This document shows, piece after piece, positions 1-6,798 of a stretch of 64,000 bases of DNA; the stretch's first letter is position 1; each line of letters opens with the position of its first letter. Origin of the DNA: Glycomyces fuscus (lineage in GTDB: Bacteria; Actinomycetota; Actinomycetes; Streptosporangiales; Streptosporangiaceae); NCBI GenBank assembly GCA_002529455.1, contig NYMS01000062.1, positions 62,001 through 126,000 of the forward strand. The letters run 5' to 3'. The notes under the pieces are model-generated. The model did no database searches. It saw only the letters and a program-made list of their open reading frames with translations, and had not been told where the DNA came from. The position numbers and the translations under genes were made by a program.

Positions 1-645
1 CCGGGACCGGAACTCGGGGTCGCTGAAGTAGTTCGCCGTGCCCTGGCTGCGCAGGAACGGCAGGTGTCCCAGCGCCAGGTCGCGGGGCCGCCACCCCAGC
101 CGCTTGGTGTCGGCGGTGACGACGACCGCCTCCGCCCCGGCCGCCGTCGCCCGCCGCACGAACGACTCGGCCAGCGCGTCGTCGCTGGGCCAGTACAGCT
201 GGTACCACCAGGAGTCGGCGGCCTCGGCGACCCGCTCCATCGGGGTGGAGGCGGCCGTGGACAGCACCATCGGCACCCCCACGGCGTTGGCGCCCTCGGC
301 CACGGCGAGTTCGGCCTCCTCGTGCACCTGCTCCAGCACGCCGATCGGCGCGGTCAGCAGCGGAGTGGGGTACTCCCTGCCGAACAGGGTGACCCCCAGC
401 CCTCCGGCCCCCTCGGCTCCCGGCCGCAGGCTGCGCGGGCGCAGCGCGTAGCGGGCGAACGCGTCCACGTTGGCGCGGGCGGTGCGCTCCCGGCCCGCGC
501 TCCCCTCCACGTAGCCGAACGGCCCCGGCTCCATGGCCTTCTCGGCCAGGTCGCGCAGGTCCTCGTGGTGGTAGGGCAGCCCGGGCAGGCGGCCGTTGGT
601 CGCGTCGGCGTAGACGCCGTCCTGGTACTGGGCGAAGTCGGTCAT
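1..645 (-). CDS. Lactate 2-monooxygenase-like FMN enzyme, 5' part
   Basis: Runs off the left edge of the window, so only the first 215 residues are seen. The protein resembles the FMN-dependent alpha-hydroxy-acid oxidase family, most like L-lactate 2-monooxygenases. It has an N-terminal YQDGVYADATNG segment, then APIGVLEQVHEEAE and GVPMVLSTAAS strand motifs, WYQLYWP, VVVTADTKRLGWRPRDL and ANYFSDPEFRS, all in the family order. The family oxidises L-lactate or related 2-hydroxy acids with oxygen; the exact substrate cannot be read here. The catalytic His and Arg of the C-terminal half lie outside the window. The ATG at 645 follows GAGGG with 5-base spacing. The next gene to the right is an ABC exporter on the same strand, ending 158 bases away. 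Confidence 0.82.
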   Translation of the reverse strand, partial: MTDFAQYQDGVYADATNGRLPGLPYHHEDLRDLAEKAMEPGPFGYVEGSAGRERTARANVDAFARYALRPRSLRPGAEGAGGLGVTLFGREYPTPLLTAPIGVLEQVHEEAELAVAEGANAVGVPMVLSTAASTPMERVAEAADSWWYQLYWPSDDALAESFVRRATAAGAEAVVVTADTKRLGWRPRDLALGHLPFLRSQGTANYFSDPEFRSR

Positions 646-802
646 GGATCCCTCGCTGGCGCCGCGGCGCCGGGTACGGGCACCGCGGGGCACGGCGCAC
701 GGGACGGAAGCAGGGCGGGCCGGGCCGCGGGGGCCGTGCCCCCGCGGCCGTGGCCGTCGAACCGTTCGCGCCGACCGGTCCTGGCCGGATGCTACCGCGC
801 GG

Positions 803-2653
803 TCACGTGACCGGCGCCGCCCGGTCCGCCGCCGTCCGGTCGCCGCCGGGGGCCGGAGTCCCGGACCCGGCGATGTGCAGTGCCGCGATCAGCTCCCGGT
901 ACAGGTCGTCCCGGTCCATCAGCTCCCGGTGCGTGCCCCTGTCCCGCACCCGTCCGTCCTCCATCAGCACGATGGTGTCGGCGCGGATCACGGTGGACAG
1001 CCGGTGCGCGACGGTCACCACGGCCGCCCGCGCGGCGTGGGCGCGCACGCTCTCGGTGATGGCGGCCTCGGTGATCGCGTCCACCTGCGAGGTGGCCTCG
1101 TCCAGCAGCAGCACGTCGGGCGAGCGCAGCAGGGCGCGGGCCAGGGCGATGCGCTGGCGCTGGCCTCCGGAGAAGGACGTGGCCTCCAGCGGGGTGTCCA
1201 GTCCCTCCTCCAGGGCGTCGACCTTGTCGGCCAGCCGCACCTGGGCCAGGACCCGGCGTACCTCCTCCTCGGTGGCGTCGGGCCGGCTGAACAGCAGGTT
1301 GTCCCGGACGGTGCCGGGGATGACGGGGGTGTCCTGCTCCACGTAGGCGAAGTGGCCGCGCACCTGCGCGGGGGTGAGCTCCCGGTAGGGCGTCCCGTCC
1401 AGGAACAGCCGCCCCTCCTCGGGTTCGAGGAAGCGCAGCAGCAGTGAGAGCACGGTGGTCTTGCCCGCGCCGGAGGGGCCCACGATCGCGGTGTGCCCGC
1501 GACGGGGAATGGCCAGGTCCACTCCGTCCAGGGCGGACTCGGCGCCGGGGGCGTAGCGGGCGGTGACCCCGCGCAGCTCCAGCAGCGCGTCCTCGCGGTC
1601 CCCGTCGGCGGGGGCGGCCGGTGCGGACGCGTCCGGCTCCTCGGAGGAGGGTTCGAGCGGGATGGCCTCCACCTCGCGGATGCGCCTGGCCGCGGCGACG
1701 CCCGACTGGAGCGTGGTGACGCTCTGGGACAGCTCCATGACCGGGGTCATCAGGGTGAACGCGTAGAGCAGGAAGGCGATGAGGGTGGAGACGCCGATGT
1801 CGCCCGAGGACACGCGCAGCGCGCCCGCGCCCAGGATGGCGATGATGGCCAGCTGGATCCCGCTGAACGCGATCGTCCAGGCGACCGCCTCGCGCCGCAC
1901 CGAGCGCACTCCGTGCCGCGCGGACTCCCGGGCGTGTTCGAGGATCCGGCCGCCCAGGCGCTCCTCGGCCCGGCTGACCTTGACCGTGCGGATCGCCCGC
2001 AGCGCGCCGTCGAGCACGCCGCCCATCAGGCCCAGGGAGTTCTGCGCCCTCTCCTGGGCCCTGGCCAGGGAGGGCATCAGCGTCAGGAACAAGGCGGTGA
2101 CGACGAGCACCGCGACGAAGGTGATCGCGAGCAGGAACAGGTCCAGCACGCCCATCATGACCAGTGTCCCCGTCAGCAGCACGCCTCCGTTGACGAGGCT
2201 GATGACGCTGCTGGAGGCGGCCTCGCGCAGGAGCACCGTGTCGGAGGTGGCCCGCGTGACGAGCTCTCCGGAGGGGCGGCGCGACAGCGGGACGAGCGCG
2301 GCGCGGAAGTAGCGGCGCACCAGCGAGGTGCGCGCGTCCAGCACCACCTTCTCGGCGACGGTGCCCAGGAGGATCCAGTGCCACACGCCGAACACCGCGC
2401 CCACGGCGAACAGGCCCAGCAGCAGGGTGATCGGTCCCAGCAGGTCGCCCCCGTCGGAGACGGTGTCCAGGACGAGCTTGATCACCATCGGGTTGGCGAG
2501 CTGGAGCGCCGAGCCGGCCAGCGCCAGGACCAGGCCCAGCGCCAGCTTGCCCCGGTGCGGCCGCACGAACGACCACAGCACCCGGAGCTGGGCGAACCGG
2601 GGTCCGGGTGTGCCCGGACCCGAGTCAGTATCTACCATAGATGGATAAGTCAT
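803..2653 (-). CDS. ABC transporter, fused permease and ATPase (exporter type)
   Basis: 616 residues in the half-transporter layout: six hydrophobic segments in about residues 25-320, then a nucleotide-binding domain. Walker A GPSGAGKTT lies near residue 391, the signature SFSGGQRQR near 494, Walker B VLLLDEATSQVD near 513, and the H-loop VAHRLST near 550. Such proteins pump lipids, peptides or drugs out of the cell as dimers. It is divergent from a TetR regulator 66 bases away, the classic arrangement of a locally controlled efflux pump. The first ATG (2653) has no clear Shine-Dalgarno sequence; an in-frame ATG five codons later is an alternative. The substrate is unknown. Confidence 0.9.
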   Translation of the reverse strand: MTYPSMVDTDSGPGTPGPRFAQLRVLWSFVRPHRGKLALGLVLALAGSALQLANPMVIKLVLDTVSDGGDLLGPITLLLGLFAVGAVFGVWHWILLGTVAEKVVLDARTSLVRRYFRAALVPLSRRPSGELVTRATSDTVLLREAASSSVISLVNGGVLLTGTLVMMGVLDLFLLAITFVAVLVVTALFLTLMPSLARAQERAQNSLGLMGGVLDGALRAIRTVKVSRAEERLGGRILEHARESARHGVRSVRREAVAWTIAFSGIQLAIIAILGAGALRVSSGDIGVSTLIAFLLYAFTLMTPVMELSQSVTTLQSGVAAARRIREVEAIPLEPSSEEPDASAPAAPADGDREDALLELRGVTARYAPGAESALDGVDLAIPRRGHTAIVGPSGAGKTTVLSLLLRFLEPEEGRLFLDGTPYRELTPAQVRGHFAYVEQDTPVIPGTVRDNLLFSRPDATEEEVRRVLAQVRLADKVDALEEGLDTPLEATSFSGGQRQRIALARALLRSPDVLLLDEATSQVDAITEAAITESVRAHAARAAVVTVAHRLSTVIRADTIVLMEDGRVRDRGTHRELMDRDDLYRELIAALHIAGSGTPAPGGDRTAADRAAPVT

Positions 2654-2664
2654 GTTTTAAAGTA

Positions 2665-2678
2665 GGTCATAAGTGACC
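2665..2678. promoter_or_regulatory. Inverted repeat in ABC/TetR intergenic region
   Basis: GGTCA-TAAG-TGACC, five-base perfect arms, 13 bases upstream of the ABC exporter start. It could be an operator half or a second regulator site. Function is inferred only from its position. Confidence 0.4.
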
Positions 2679-2683
2679 GATTA

Positions 2684-2713
2684 TTGTCAACCAATTACCG
2701 ACAAGCCTAGGAT
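2684..2713 (+). promoter_or_regulatory. Promoter and probable TetR operator
   Basis: A -35-like TTGTCA (2684-2689), an 18-base spacer and a -10 TAGGAT (2708-2713) precede the TetR gene. The -10 ends only six bases before the ATG at 2720, so transcription should begin at or next to the A of the start codon: a leaderless mRNA. An inverted repeat TTGTC-N11-GACAA (2684-2704) covers the -35 box. The opposite strand of the same repeat reads TTGACA, a consensus -35 facing the exporter. One bound TetR dimer could therefore block both directions. Confidence 0.55.
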
Positions 2714-2719
2714 GAGGGC

Positions 2720-3319
2720 ATGGTGAAGAGCGCTCCCTCAGACGAAGAGACGAGGACCCGTGCCCGGACCCGGCGCGCGATCCTCGACGCGGCGGTGAAG
2801 GTGCTCGGGGAGAACTCCTCGGCCCCCCTGTCCCAGGTGGCCAGAACCGCGGGTGTGGCGCGCAGTACGCTCCAGCGCTACTTCGCCGAACGCGCCGACC
2901 TGGTGTGCGCCCTGGGCGAGTACGCCGACGAGCTCATCAACGAGGCCACCGAACGGGCGCGCACCACCGAGGGCACCGGCTTGGAGGCCTTCCGGCGGCT
3001 CGTGCCCGAGTACTTCGGGCTCCAGAAGGTGATCATGCTGGCGTTCGGGACCGACGACTCCTGGAGCGAGCTGGTCGAGGAGGAGTGCAGCGAGGCGGAC
3101 CGGGCCCTGTTCGCCCTGGTCGAGCGGGGACACGCGGACGGCAGCATCGACCCCAGGATCACCCCGATATGGGCGCAGCAGCTCCTGTGGTCGGGGCTCT
3201 ACGCGGCCTGGGCCTACGTGAGCGTCGGCCGCACGCCCGCCTACGAGGCCCTCAACCTGTGCGTGCACTCGCTGGTCAAGGCCGTCGCGAACACCGACGC
3301 GAACGACGCGAGCGCCTGA
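2720..3319 (+). CDS. TetR-family transcriptional regulator
   Basis: 199 residues. The N-terminal helix-turn-helix is typical of TetR: a RTRRAILDAAVKVLGE helix followed by PLSQVARTAGVARSTLQRYF at about residues 36-55. The C-terminal part is the ligand-sensing and dimerisation domain, which varies within the family, and the ligand cannot be predicted. The gene is divergent from an ABC exporter and shares with it a short intergenic region holding inverted repeats. It most likely represses itself and the pump until the pump substrate binds. The ATG at 2720 is placed so close to the -10 box that translation is probably leaderless; no Shine-Dalgarno sequence precedes it. Confidence 0.92.
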   Translation: MVKSAPSDEETRTRARTRRAILDAAVKVLGENSSAPLSQVARTAGVARSTLQRYFAERADLVCALGEYADELINEATERARTTEGTGLEAFRRLVPEYFGLQKVIMLAFGTDDSWSELVEEECSEADRALFALVERGHADGSIDPRITPIWAQQLLWSGLYAAWAYVSVGRTPAYEALNLCVHSLVKAVANTDANDASA

Positions 3320-3446
3320 CCCGGGTCGGCGCGCGCCGGATCCCGCCGGGCCGGACCCGGCGGGCGGAGGCGGTCGCGGCGCAGCGGTGGCGGGCCCGGC
3401 GGGAGGCGCCGGGGGAACGGAGCCGTCCGGAGCCGGGCGGAGGCGG

Positions 3447-3770
3447 TTACAGGTACAGGCCGGTGCCGCGCTCGGGGGCCTCGTTGGCGATGGCGTGCAC
3501 GTCGCGCTCGCGCAGGATCACGTAGCGCTCGCCGTTCAGTTCGACCTCGCCCTGCTCCTCGGGGTCGAAGAGCACCCGGTCCCCGGTCTTCACGTGGCGG
3601 GCGCTGGTCCCGGCGCCGACGACCTCTCCCCACGCGAGCCTGGTCGCCAGCTTGACCGTGTCCGGGATGACCAGGCCGGCGCTGCTGCGCCGCTCGGTCC
3701 TGTCCGGGACCGACTTCACCAGCAGGCGGTCGTGGAGCATCTGGATTTCAAGCTTTGATTCGGGCACCAC
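3447..3770 (-). CDS. GroES-like co-chaperonin-related protein
   Basis: About 107 residues, close to the Cpn10/GroES length. The core MLHDRLLVK, the GLVIPDT segment, and GDRVLFDPEEQGEVELNGE match the GroES beta-barrel, but the mobile loop and roof differ from true GroES. This is a known divergent actinobacterial group that is not linked to groEL. No groEL is nearby, so a chaperonin role is uncertain. Homologues as I recall them have about ten residues before MLHDR, which favours a GTG start (3770 or 3767) over the internal ATG at 3740; neither has ideal ribosome-binding spacing. It converges on the TetR gene, with a 127-base gap that shows nothing notable. Confidence 0.72.
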   Translation of the reverse strand: MVPESKLEIQMLHDRLLVKSVPDRTERRSSAGLVIPDTVKLATRLAWGEVVGAGTSARHVKTGDRVLFDPEEQGEVELNGERYVILRERDVHAIANEAPERGTGLYL

Positions 3771-3894
3771 TCCAGGGTATTCGGAGCCGAGGCCGGCCAC
3801 CGCGCGTCCACCCGCGGGCCCCGAGGTCGCAACCCACTCCCAACCTCCGGTACAGTAATTCCATCGCCGAGCGGGGGAACCGCCCGGCATACAA

Positions 3895-3967
3895 GGGGCT
3901 ATGGCGCAGTTGGTAGCGCGCCTCCATGGCATGGAGGAGGTCTGGGGTTCGAATCCCCATAGCTCCA
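3895..3967 (+). tRNA. tRNA-Ala (anticodon GGC), copy 1
   Basis: 73 bases folding into a full cloverleaf: acceptor GGGGCTA/TAGCTCC, anticodon stem CCTCC/GGAGG with loop ATGGCAT (anticodon GGC), and T-arm TGGGG-TTCGAAT-CCCCA. The acceptor stem has the G3-U70 wobble pair that identifies alanine tRNA. The final A of the acceptor end is encoded but CCA is not. An identical copy lies at 5522-5594. Confidence 0.97.
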
Positions 3968-3974
3968 CAGAACC

Positions 3975-4018
3975 AGGACGACCCTGTTCGCGCGTGACCG
4001 CGCTCACCGGGTCGTCCT
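3975..4018 (+). terminator. Terminator after tRNA-Ala copy 1
   Basis: AGGACGACCC (3975-3984) pairs with GGGTCGTCCT (4009-4018) eight bases after the tRNA, followed by TCGTCTTTC. Likely intrinsic terminator. Confidence 0.75.
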
Positions 4019-4075
4019 TCGTCTTTCCCGGGGAAAGACCCCGAGGCGATCCCCCGCGGCACGGCCGCGGCGGCC

Positions 4076-4957
4076 CTACGGGAGGCGGTCGCCGCTCCGG
4101 GCCCGGAGCGCGTGGATGACGGCGGCCATGTCCTCCCCGCCGTGGCCCAGCCGGTCGGTCTCCCCGTAGAGCTCCTCGCAGGCCTCCATCAGGGGGGATG
4201 CCGCCCCGGCCGCGCGGGCGGCCTCGGCGATCAGCCTGCTGTTCTTCCACACGTCGCCGATTCCCGCCTGGACCGCGAAGTCGCCGCTGACCAGCTTGGC
4301 CGTCTTGGCCCGGGACACCTCGCTCGCCATCGGGCCCGCGTCGAGCACGTCCGCCAGGCGGGCCAGGTCCAGTCCGTGGCTCTCGGCGAAGTGCACCGAC
4401 TCGGCGAGCCCGGTCGCCATGGTGATGAGGAACACGTTCACCGCCAGCTTCATCAGCAGGCCGCCCGGCACGGCCCCGCAGGCGAAGGTCTCCCGGCACA
4501 TCGGCGCCATCAGCGCGGCGACCTCCCGCACGGCCTCGTCCCGACCGGCCAGCATCGCCACGAGCCGCCCCGCCTCCGCGGGGCCGCGCGACCCGGAGAC
4601 CGGGGCCTCGACGTAGCGGCCCCCGGCGCCGGTGACGGCGGCCTCCAGCTCCCGGGAGTAGCCGGGCGAGACCGTGCCCGCCTGTACGACGGTGCGCCCG
4701 GCGACGTCCACGCCCAGGCCCCCGGGGCCGCGCCCGAGGACCTCGTCCACGGCCCGCTCGTCGGCCAGCATGAGGAACACGGTGCCGGACCGGCGCAGCA
4801 CCTCGGCCGGGGACCCCGCGACGGCCGCGCCGAGGTCGGCCAGCGGCCGACACCTCTCCGGGGTCCTGTTCCACACCACCAGCGGCGTTCCCGCGCGGGC
4901 CAGGTTCAGCGCCATCGCCCGGCCCATGACACCCAGGCCGAGAAAACCGACTCCCAT
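4076..4957 (-). CDS. NAD(P)-dependent beta-hydroxyacid dehydrogenase (3-hydroxyisobutyrate dehydrogenase family)
   Basis: 293 residues, the usual family length. It begins with the Rossmann motif [16 protein letters not shown] and carries the substrate-binding signature [16 protein letters not shown] at about residues 118-133. The catalytic lysine region [11 protein letters not shown], with the conserved K-x3-N, lies in the middle, and the C-terminal half is the all-helical dimerisation domain. Members oxidise small 3-hydroxy acids or reduce tartronate semialdehyde or imines; the substrate cannot be told from sequence. The start at 4957 is fixed by a perfect AAGGAGG five bases upstream. The gene sits alone between the two tRNA-Ala copies, facing the first. 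Confidence 0.9.
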   Translation of the reverse strand: MGVGFLGLGVMGRAMALNLARAGTPLVVWNRTPERCRPLADLGAAVAGSPAEVLRRSGTVFLMLADERAVDEVLGRGPGGLGVDVAGRTVVQAGTVSPGYSRELEAAVTGAGGRYVEAPVSGSRGPAEAGRLVAMLAGRDEAVREVAALMAPMCRETFACGAVPGGLLMKLAVNVFLITMATGLAESVHFAESHGLDLARLADVLDAGPMASEVSRAKTAKLVSGDFAVQAGIGDVWKNSRLIAEAARAAGAASPLMEACEELYGETDRLGHGGEDMAAVIHALRARSGDRLP

Positions 4958-5081
4958 GACGTCCTCCTTCGTCCGGGACCGTTCTAGCCCGGACGGGGGC
5001 GGCCGGTCTTGGACGCCCGTGCGCGCCGGGGCGCGGCCCCCGGCGCGCCGCGGCGTTCGGGGCCGCGGACCGGAGGCGGGC

Positions 5082-5297
5082 TCAGGGGGCCGGCGGGGGA
5101 GGACCGACCCGCCCGTCCACGAAGGCGAGGAGGTCCGGGTCACCGGAGACCAGGCGCTCCACCTCCTCGCCCCCGTCGCACCGGCACAGGGCCACCGTCA
5201 CCTCGGAGGCGGTACGTCCCACCACACGCCACACGGCGCCGTGCTCCTCCCAGCGGAGCAGGGTCTCGACCGGGTTCTGCTGTGCTCTGTCGCCCAT
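5082..5297 (-). CDS. Small conserved actinobacterial protein, unknown function
   Basis: 71 residues: a short charged N-terminus, a central strand-rich stretch ([20 protein letters not shown]), then [11 protein letters not shown] and a proline tail. I recognise this pattern from many small hypothetical proteins in actinomycetes, but no function is known to me. The ATG at 5297 follows GAGAGGAC, a good ribosome-binding site. It lies upstream of, and on the same strand as, the dehydrogenase gene and may be co-transcribed with it across the 124-base gap. Confidence 0.7.
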   Translation of the reverse strand: MGDRAQQNPVETLLRWEEHGAVWRVVGRTASEVTVALCRCDGGEEVERLVSGDPDLLAFVDGRVGPPPPAP

Positions 5298-5521
5298 GTC
5301 CTCTCATGTGCCCCGTCGGGGACCGCTGAAGAGGACCCCGCCCCGCCCCGGCCGGGGCGGCCGGTCCGCACGCACGAACGCGCCTCCCGGTCGCCGCGGA
5401 GTGCCCGCGGGGCGGCGGCCGGTGGCCGCGAGCGCCGGGGACGTGTGGGGCGGCCGACACCGCGGCTGGTCGTCCCACCCCTTCGCGTCCGCTAGACTCG
5501 TACCGTTGCCGCAGGGCACAC

Positions 5522-5594
5522 GGGGCTATGGCGCAGTTGGTAGCGCGCCTCCATGGCATGGAGGAGGTCTGGGGTTCGAATCCCCATAGCTCCA
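5522..5594 (+). tRNA. tRNA-Ala (anticodon GGC), copy 2
   Basis: Identical over all 73 bases to the copy at 3895-3967, with the same GGC anticodon and G3-U70 identity pair. A TAGACT box at 5493-5498, 24 bases upstream, is a plausible -10 element. The intervening 1.55 kb carries a dehydrogenase and a small gene, so the pair forms a direct repeat able to recombine. Confidence 0.97.
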
Positions 5595-5603
5595 CCCGAG
5601 TCC

Positions 5604-5647
5604 GAGACGACCCCGATCGCTTGAGAACGCGATCGCCGGGTCGTCTC
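5604..5647 (+). terminator. Terminator after tRNA-Ala copy 2
   Basis: GAGACGACCC (5604-5613) pairs with GGGTCGTCTC (5638-5647), with a second nested stem CGATCGC/GCGATCG inside. The outer arms resemble those after copy 1, so the duplicated unit included the terminator. Confidence 0.75.
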
Positions 5648-5828
5648 GTCGTTTCTCCCGGGGCGGCCCCCGACCCCCCGAGGCGGGGCTCCACCCCGCG
5701 GGTCCGGGTGACGTCCCCCACCAGTTCGCTTCCTCGTTTCCGCCGGGGGCGCGGTCCGCCTCCCCGTGTCCCGGCGCGGTGCCGGGGCCCCTTCGCCGAA
5801 CCCTTGACCCCGGGTGTGCCGTGAGCCA

Positions 5829-5850
5829 TAATCAACACATCGGTTGATTA
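5829..5850. promoter_or_regulatory. Perfect 22-base inverted repeat, probable ArsR operator
   Basis: TAATCAAC-ACATCG-GTTGATTA: perfect 8-base arms with a 6-base centre, AT-rich against a GC-rich background, 22 bases before the ArsR start codon. The symmetry and size fit a dimeric winged-helix repressor, so autoregulation is likely. Confidence 0.65.
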
Positions 5851-5871
5851 ACAGGAAAGTTGAATGCGCAG

Positions 5872-6234
5872 ATGGCGACCGACCCATTGAGTCTCACGTT
5901 CGCGGCACTGGCCGACCCGACCCGTCGGGCGCTGCTGGCGAGGCTCGCTGAGGGTGAGGCCACCGTCAACGAGCTGGCGGAGCCGTTCCCCATCAGCCTC
6001 CAGGCGGTCTCCCGGCACCTGAAGGTGCTGGAGAGGGCGGGGCTGGTCAGCCGGGGCCGCGACGCGCAGTGGCGCCCCTGCCGACTGGAGACCGCGCCCC
6101 TGGAGGAGGCGACGGGGTGGATCGAGCGCTACCACCGCCAGTGGGAGGACCGCTTCGACCGGCTCGACGCGCAGATCCGCCGGATCCAGCAGGCGCAGCA
6201 CAGGGACATGCAGGAGGAGAGCAGCCATGAGTGA
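5872..6234 (+). CDS. ArsR-family winged-helix regulator
   Basis: 120 residues from the ATG at 5872. It has the ArsR fold of the type paired with SRPBCC proteins: LTFAALADPTRRALLARLAE, then the recognition region ELAEPFPISLQAVSRHLKVLE at about residues 34-54 and the wing GLVSRGRDAQWRPCRL. No cysteine cluster for metal sensing is present, so this is not a classic arsenic sensor. A TTG at 5860 in the same frame sits against AGGAAAG and is an alternative start adding four residues. The gene overlaps the following SRPBCC gene by 8 bases, so the two are translationally coupled. A perfect palindrome upstream is the likely operator. Confidence 0.9.
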   Translation: MATDPLSLTFAALADPTRRALLARLAEGEATVNELAEPFPISLQAVSRHLKVLERAGLVSRGRDAQWRPCRLETAPLEEATGWIERYHRQWEDRFDRLDAQIRRIQQAQHRDMQEESSHE

Positions 6235-6700
6235 CCTCACGGTGATCGCCGAGCCCGGGCAGCACGACATCGTCGTCACGCGCAGCTTCGACGCGCCCCG
6301 CGACGTGGTGTTCAGGGCCATGACCGAACCCGAGTACCTCGCCCGGTGGTGGGGGCTCAAGGAGAACGAGACCGTCGTCGACCGCGCCGAGCTGCGCCGG
6401 GGCGGCTCCTGGAGGTTCGTCGAGCGCGCGCCCGACGGCCAGGAGTACGGCTTCCACGGCGTGGTCCACGACGCGGTCGCGCCCGAGCGCCTCGTGCAGA
6501 CCTTCGAGTTCGAGGGCATGCCCGGCCACGTGTGCCTGGAGACCACCACCCTGGAGGAGAGGGACGGCCGCACCCTCTACACGTCGGTCTCGGTCTTCCA
6601 GAGCGTCGAGGACCGCGACGGCATGGTCGGGTCCGGGATGGAGTACGGCCTGAAGCAGTCCATGGACGCCCTGGACGAGGTCCTGGCCACGATGGCCTGA
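6227..6700 (+). CDS. SRPBCC (AHSA1/START-like) domain protein
   Basis: 157 residues in one SRPBCC domain: an IVVTRSFDAPRDVVFRAMTEPEYLARWWG start typical of the AHSA1 group, then GGSWRFVERAPDG and LVQTFEFEG strands and a long C-terminal helix ending GLKQSMDALDEVLA. These proteins have a deep hydrophobic pocket for a small ligand. Pairs of ArsR regulator and SRPBCC protein are common in actinomycetes, and the ligand is generally unknown. The start codon lies inside the end of the ArsR gene. A strong hairpin follows the stop codon, making this a two-gene unit. Confidence 0.88.
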   Translation: MSDLTVIAEPGQHDIVVTRSFDAPRDVVFRAMTEPEYLARWWGLKENETVVDRAELRRGGSWRFVERAPDGQEYGFHGVVHDAVAPERLVQTFEFEGMPGHVCLETTTLEERDGRTLYTSVSVFQSVEDRDGMVGSGMEYGLKQSMDALDEVLATMA

Positions 6701-6712
6701 GGACCCCCGGGA

Positions 6713-6748
6713 GGAGCGGCCGGGCCCCGCTCGGGGCCCGGCCGCTCC
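6713..6748 (+). terminator. Terminator after ArsR/SRPBCC unit
   Basis: Perfect 17-base arms beginning GGAGCGGCCGGG and closing with CCCGGCCGCTCC around a two-base centre, 13 bases after the stop codon. Confidence 0.85.
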
Positions 6749-6798
6749 GGCCTGTGGACAACGCCCGCCCTGTCCCCCGCGGCCGGTACTGTCGATCC

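Noticed and set aside
4958-5143. N-terminal extension of the dehydrogenase to 5143
   Set aside because: The extra residues are Arg/Pro-rich without homology, while AAGGAGG lies right before the ATG at 4957.
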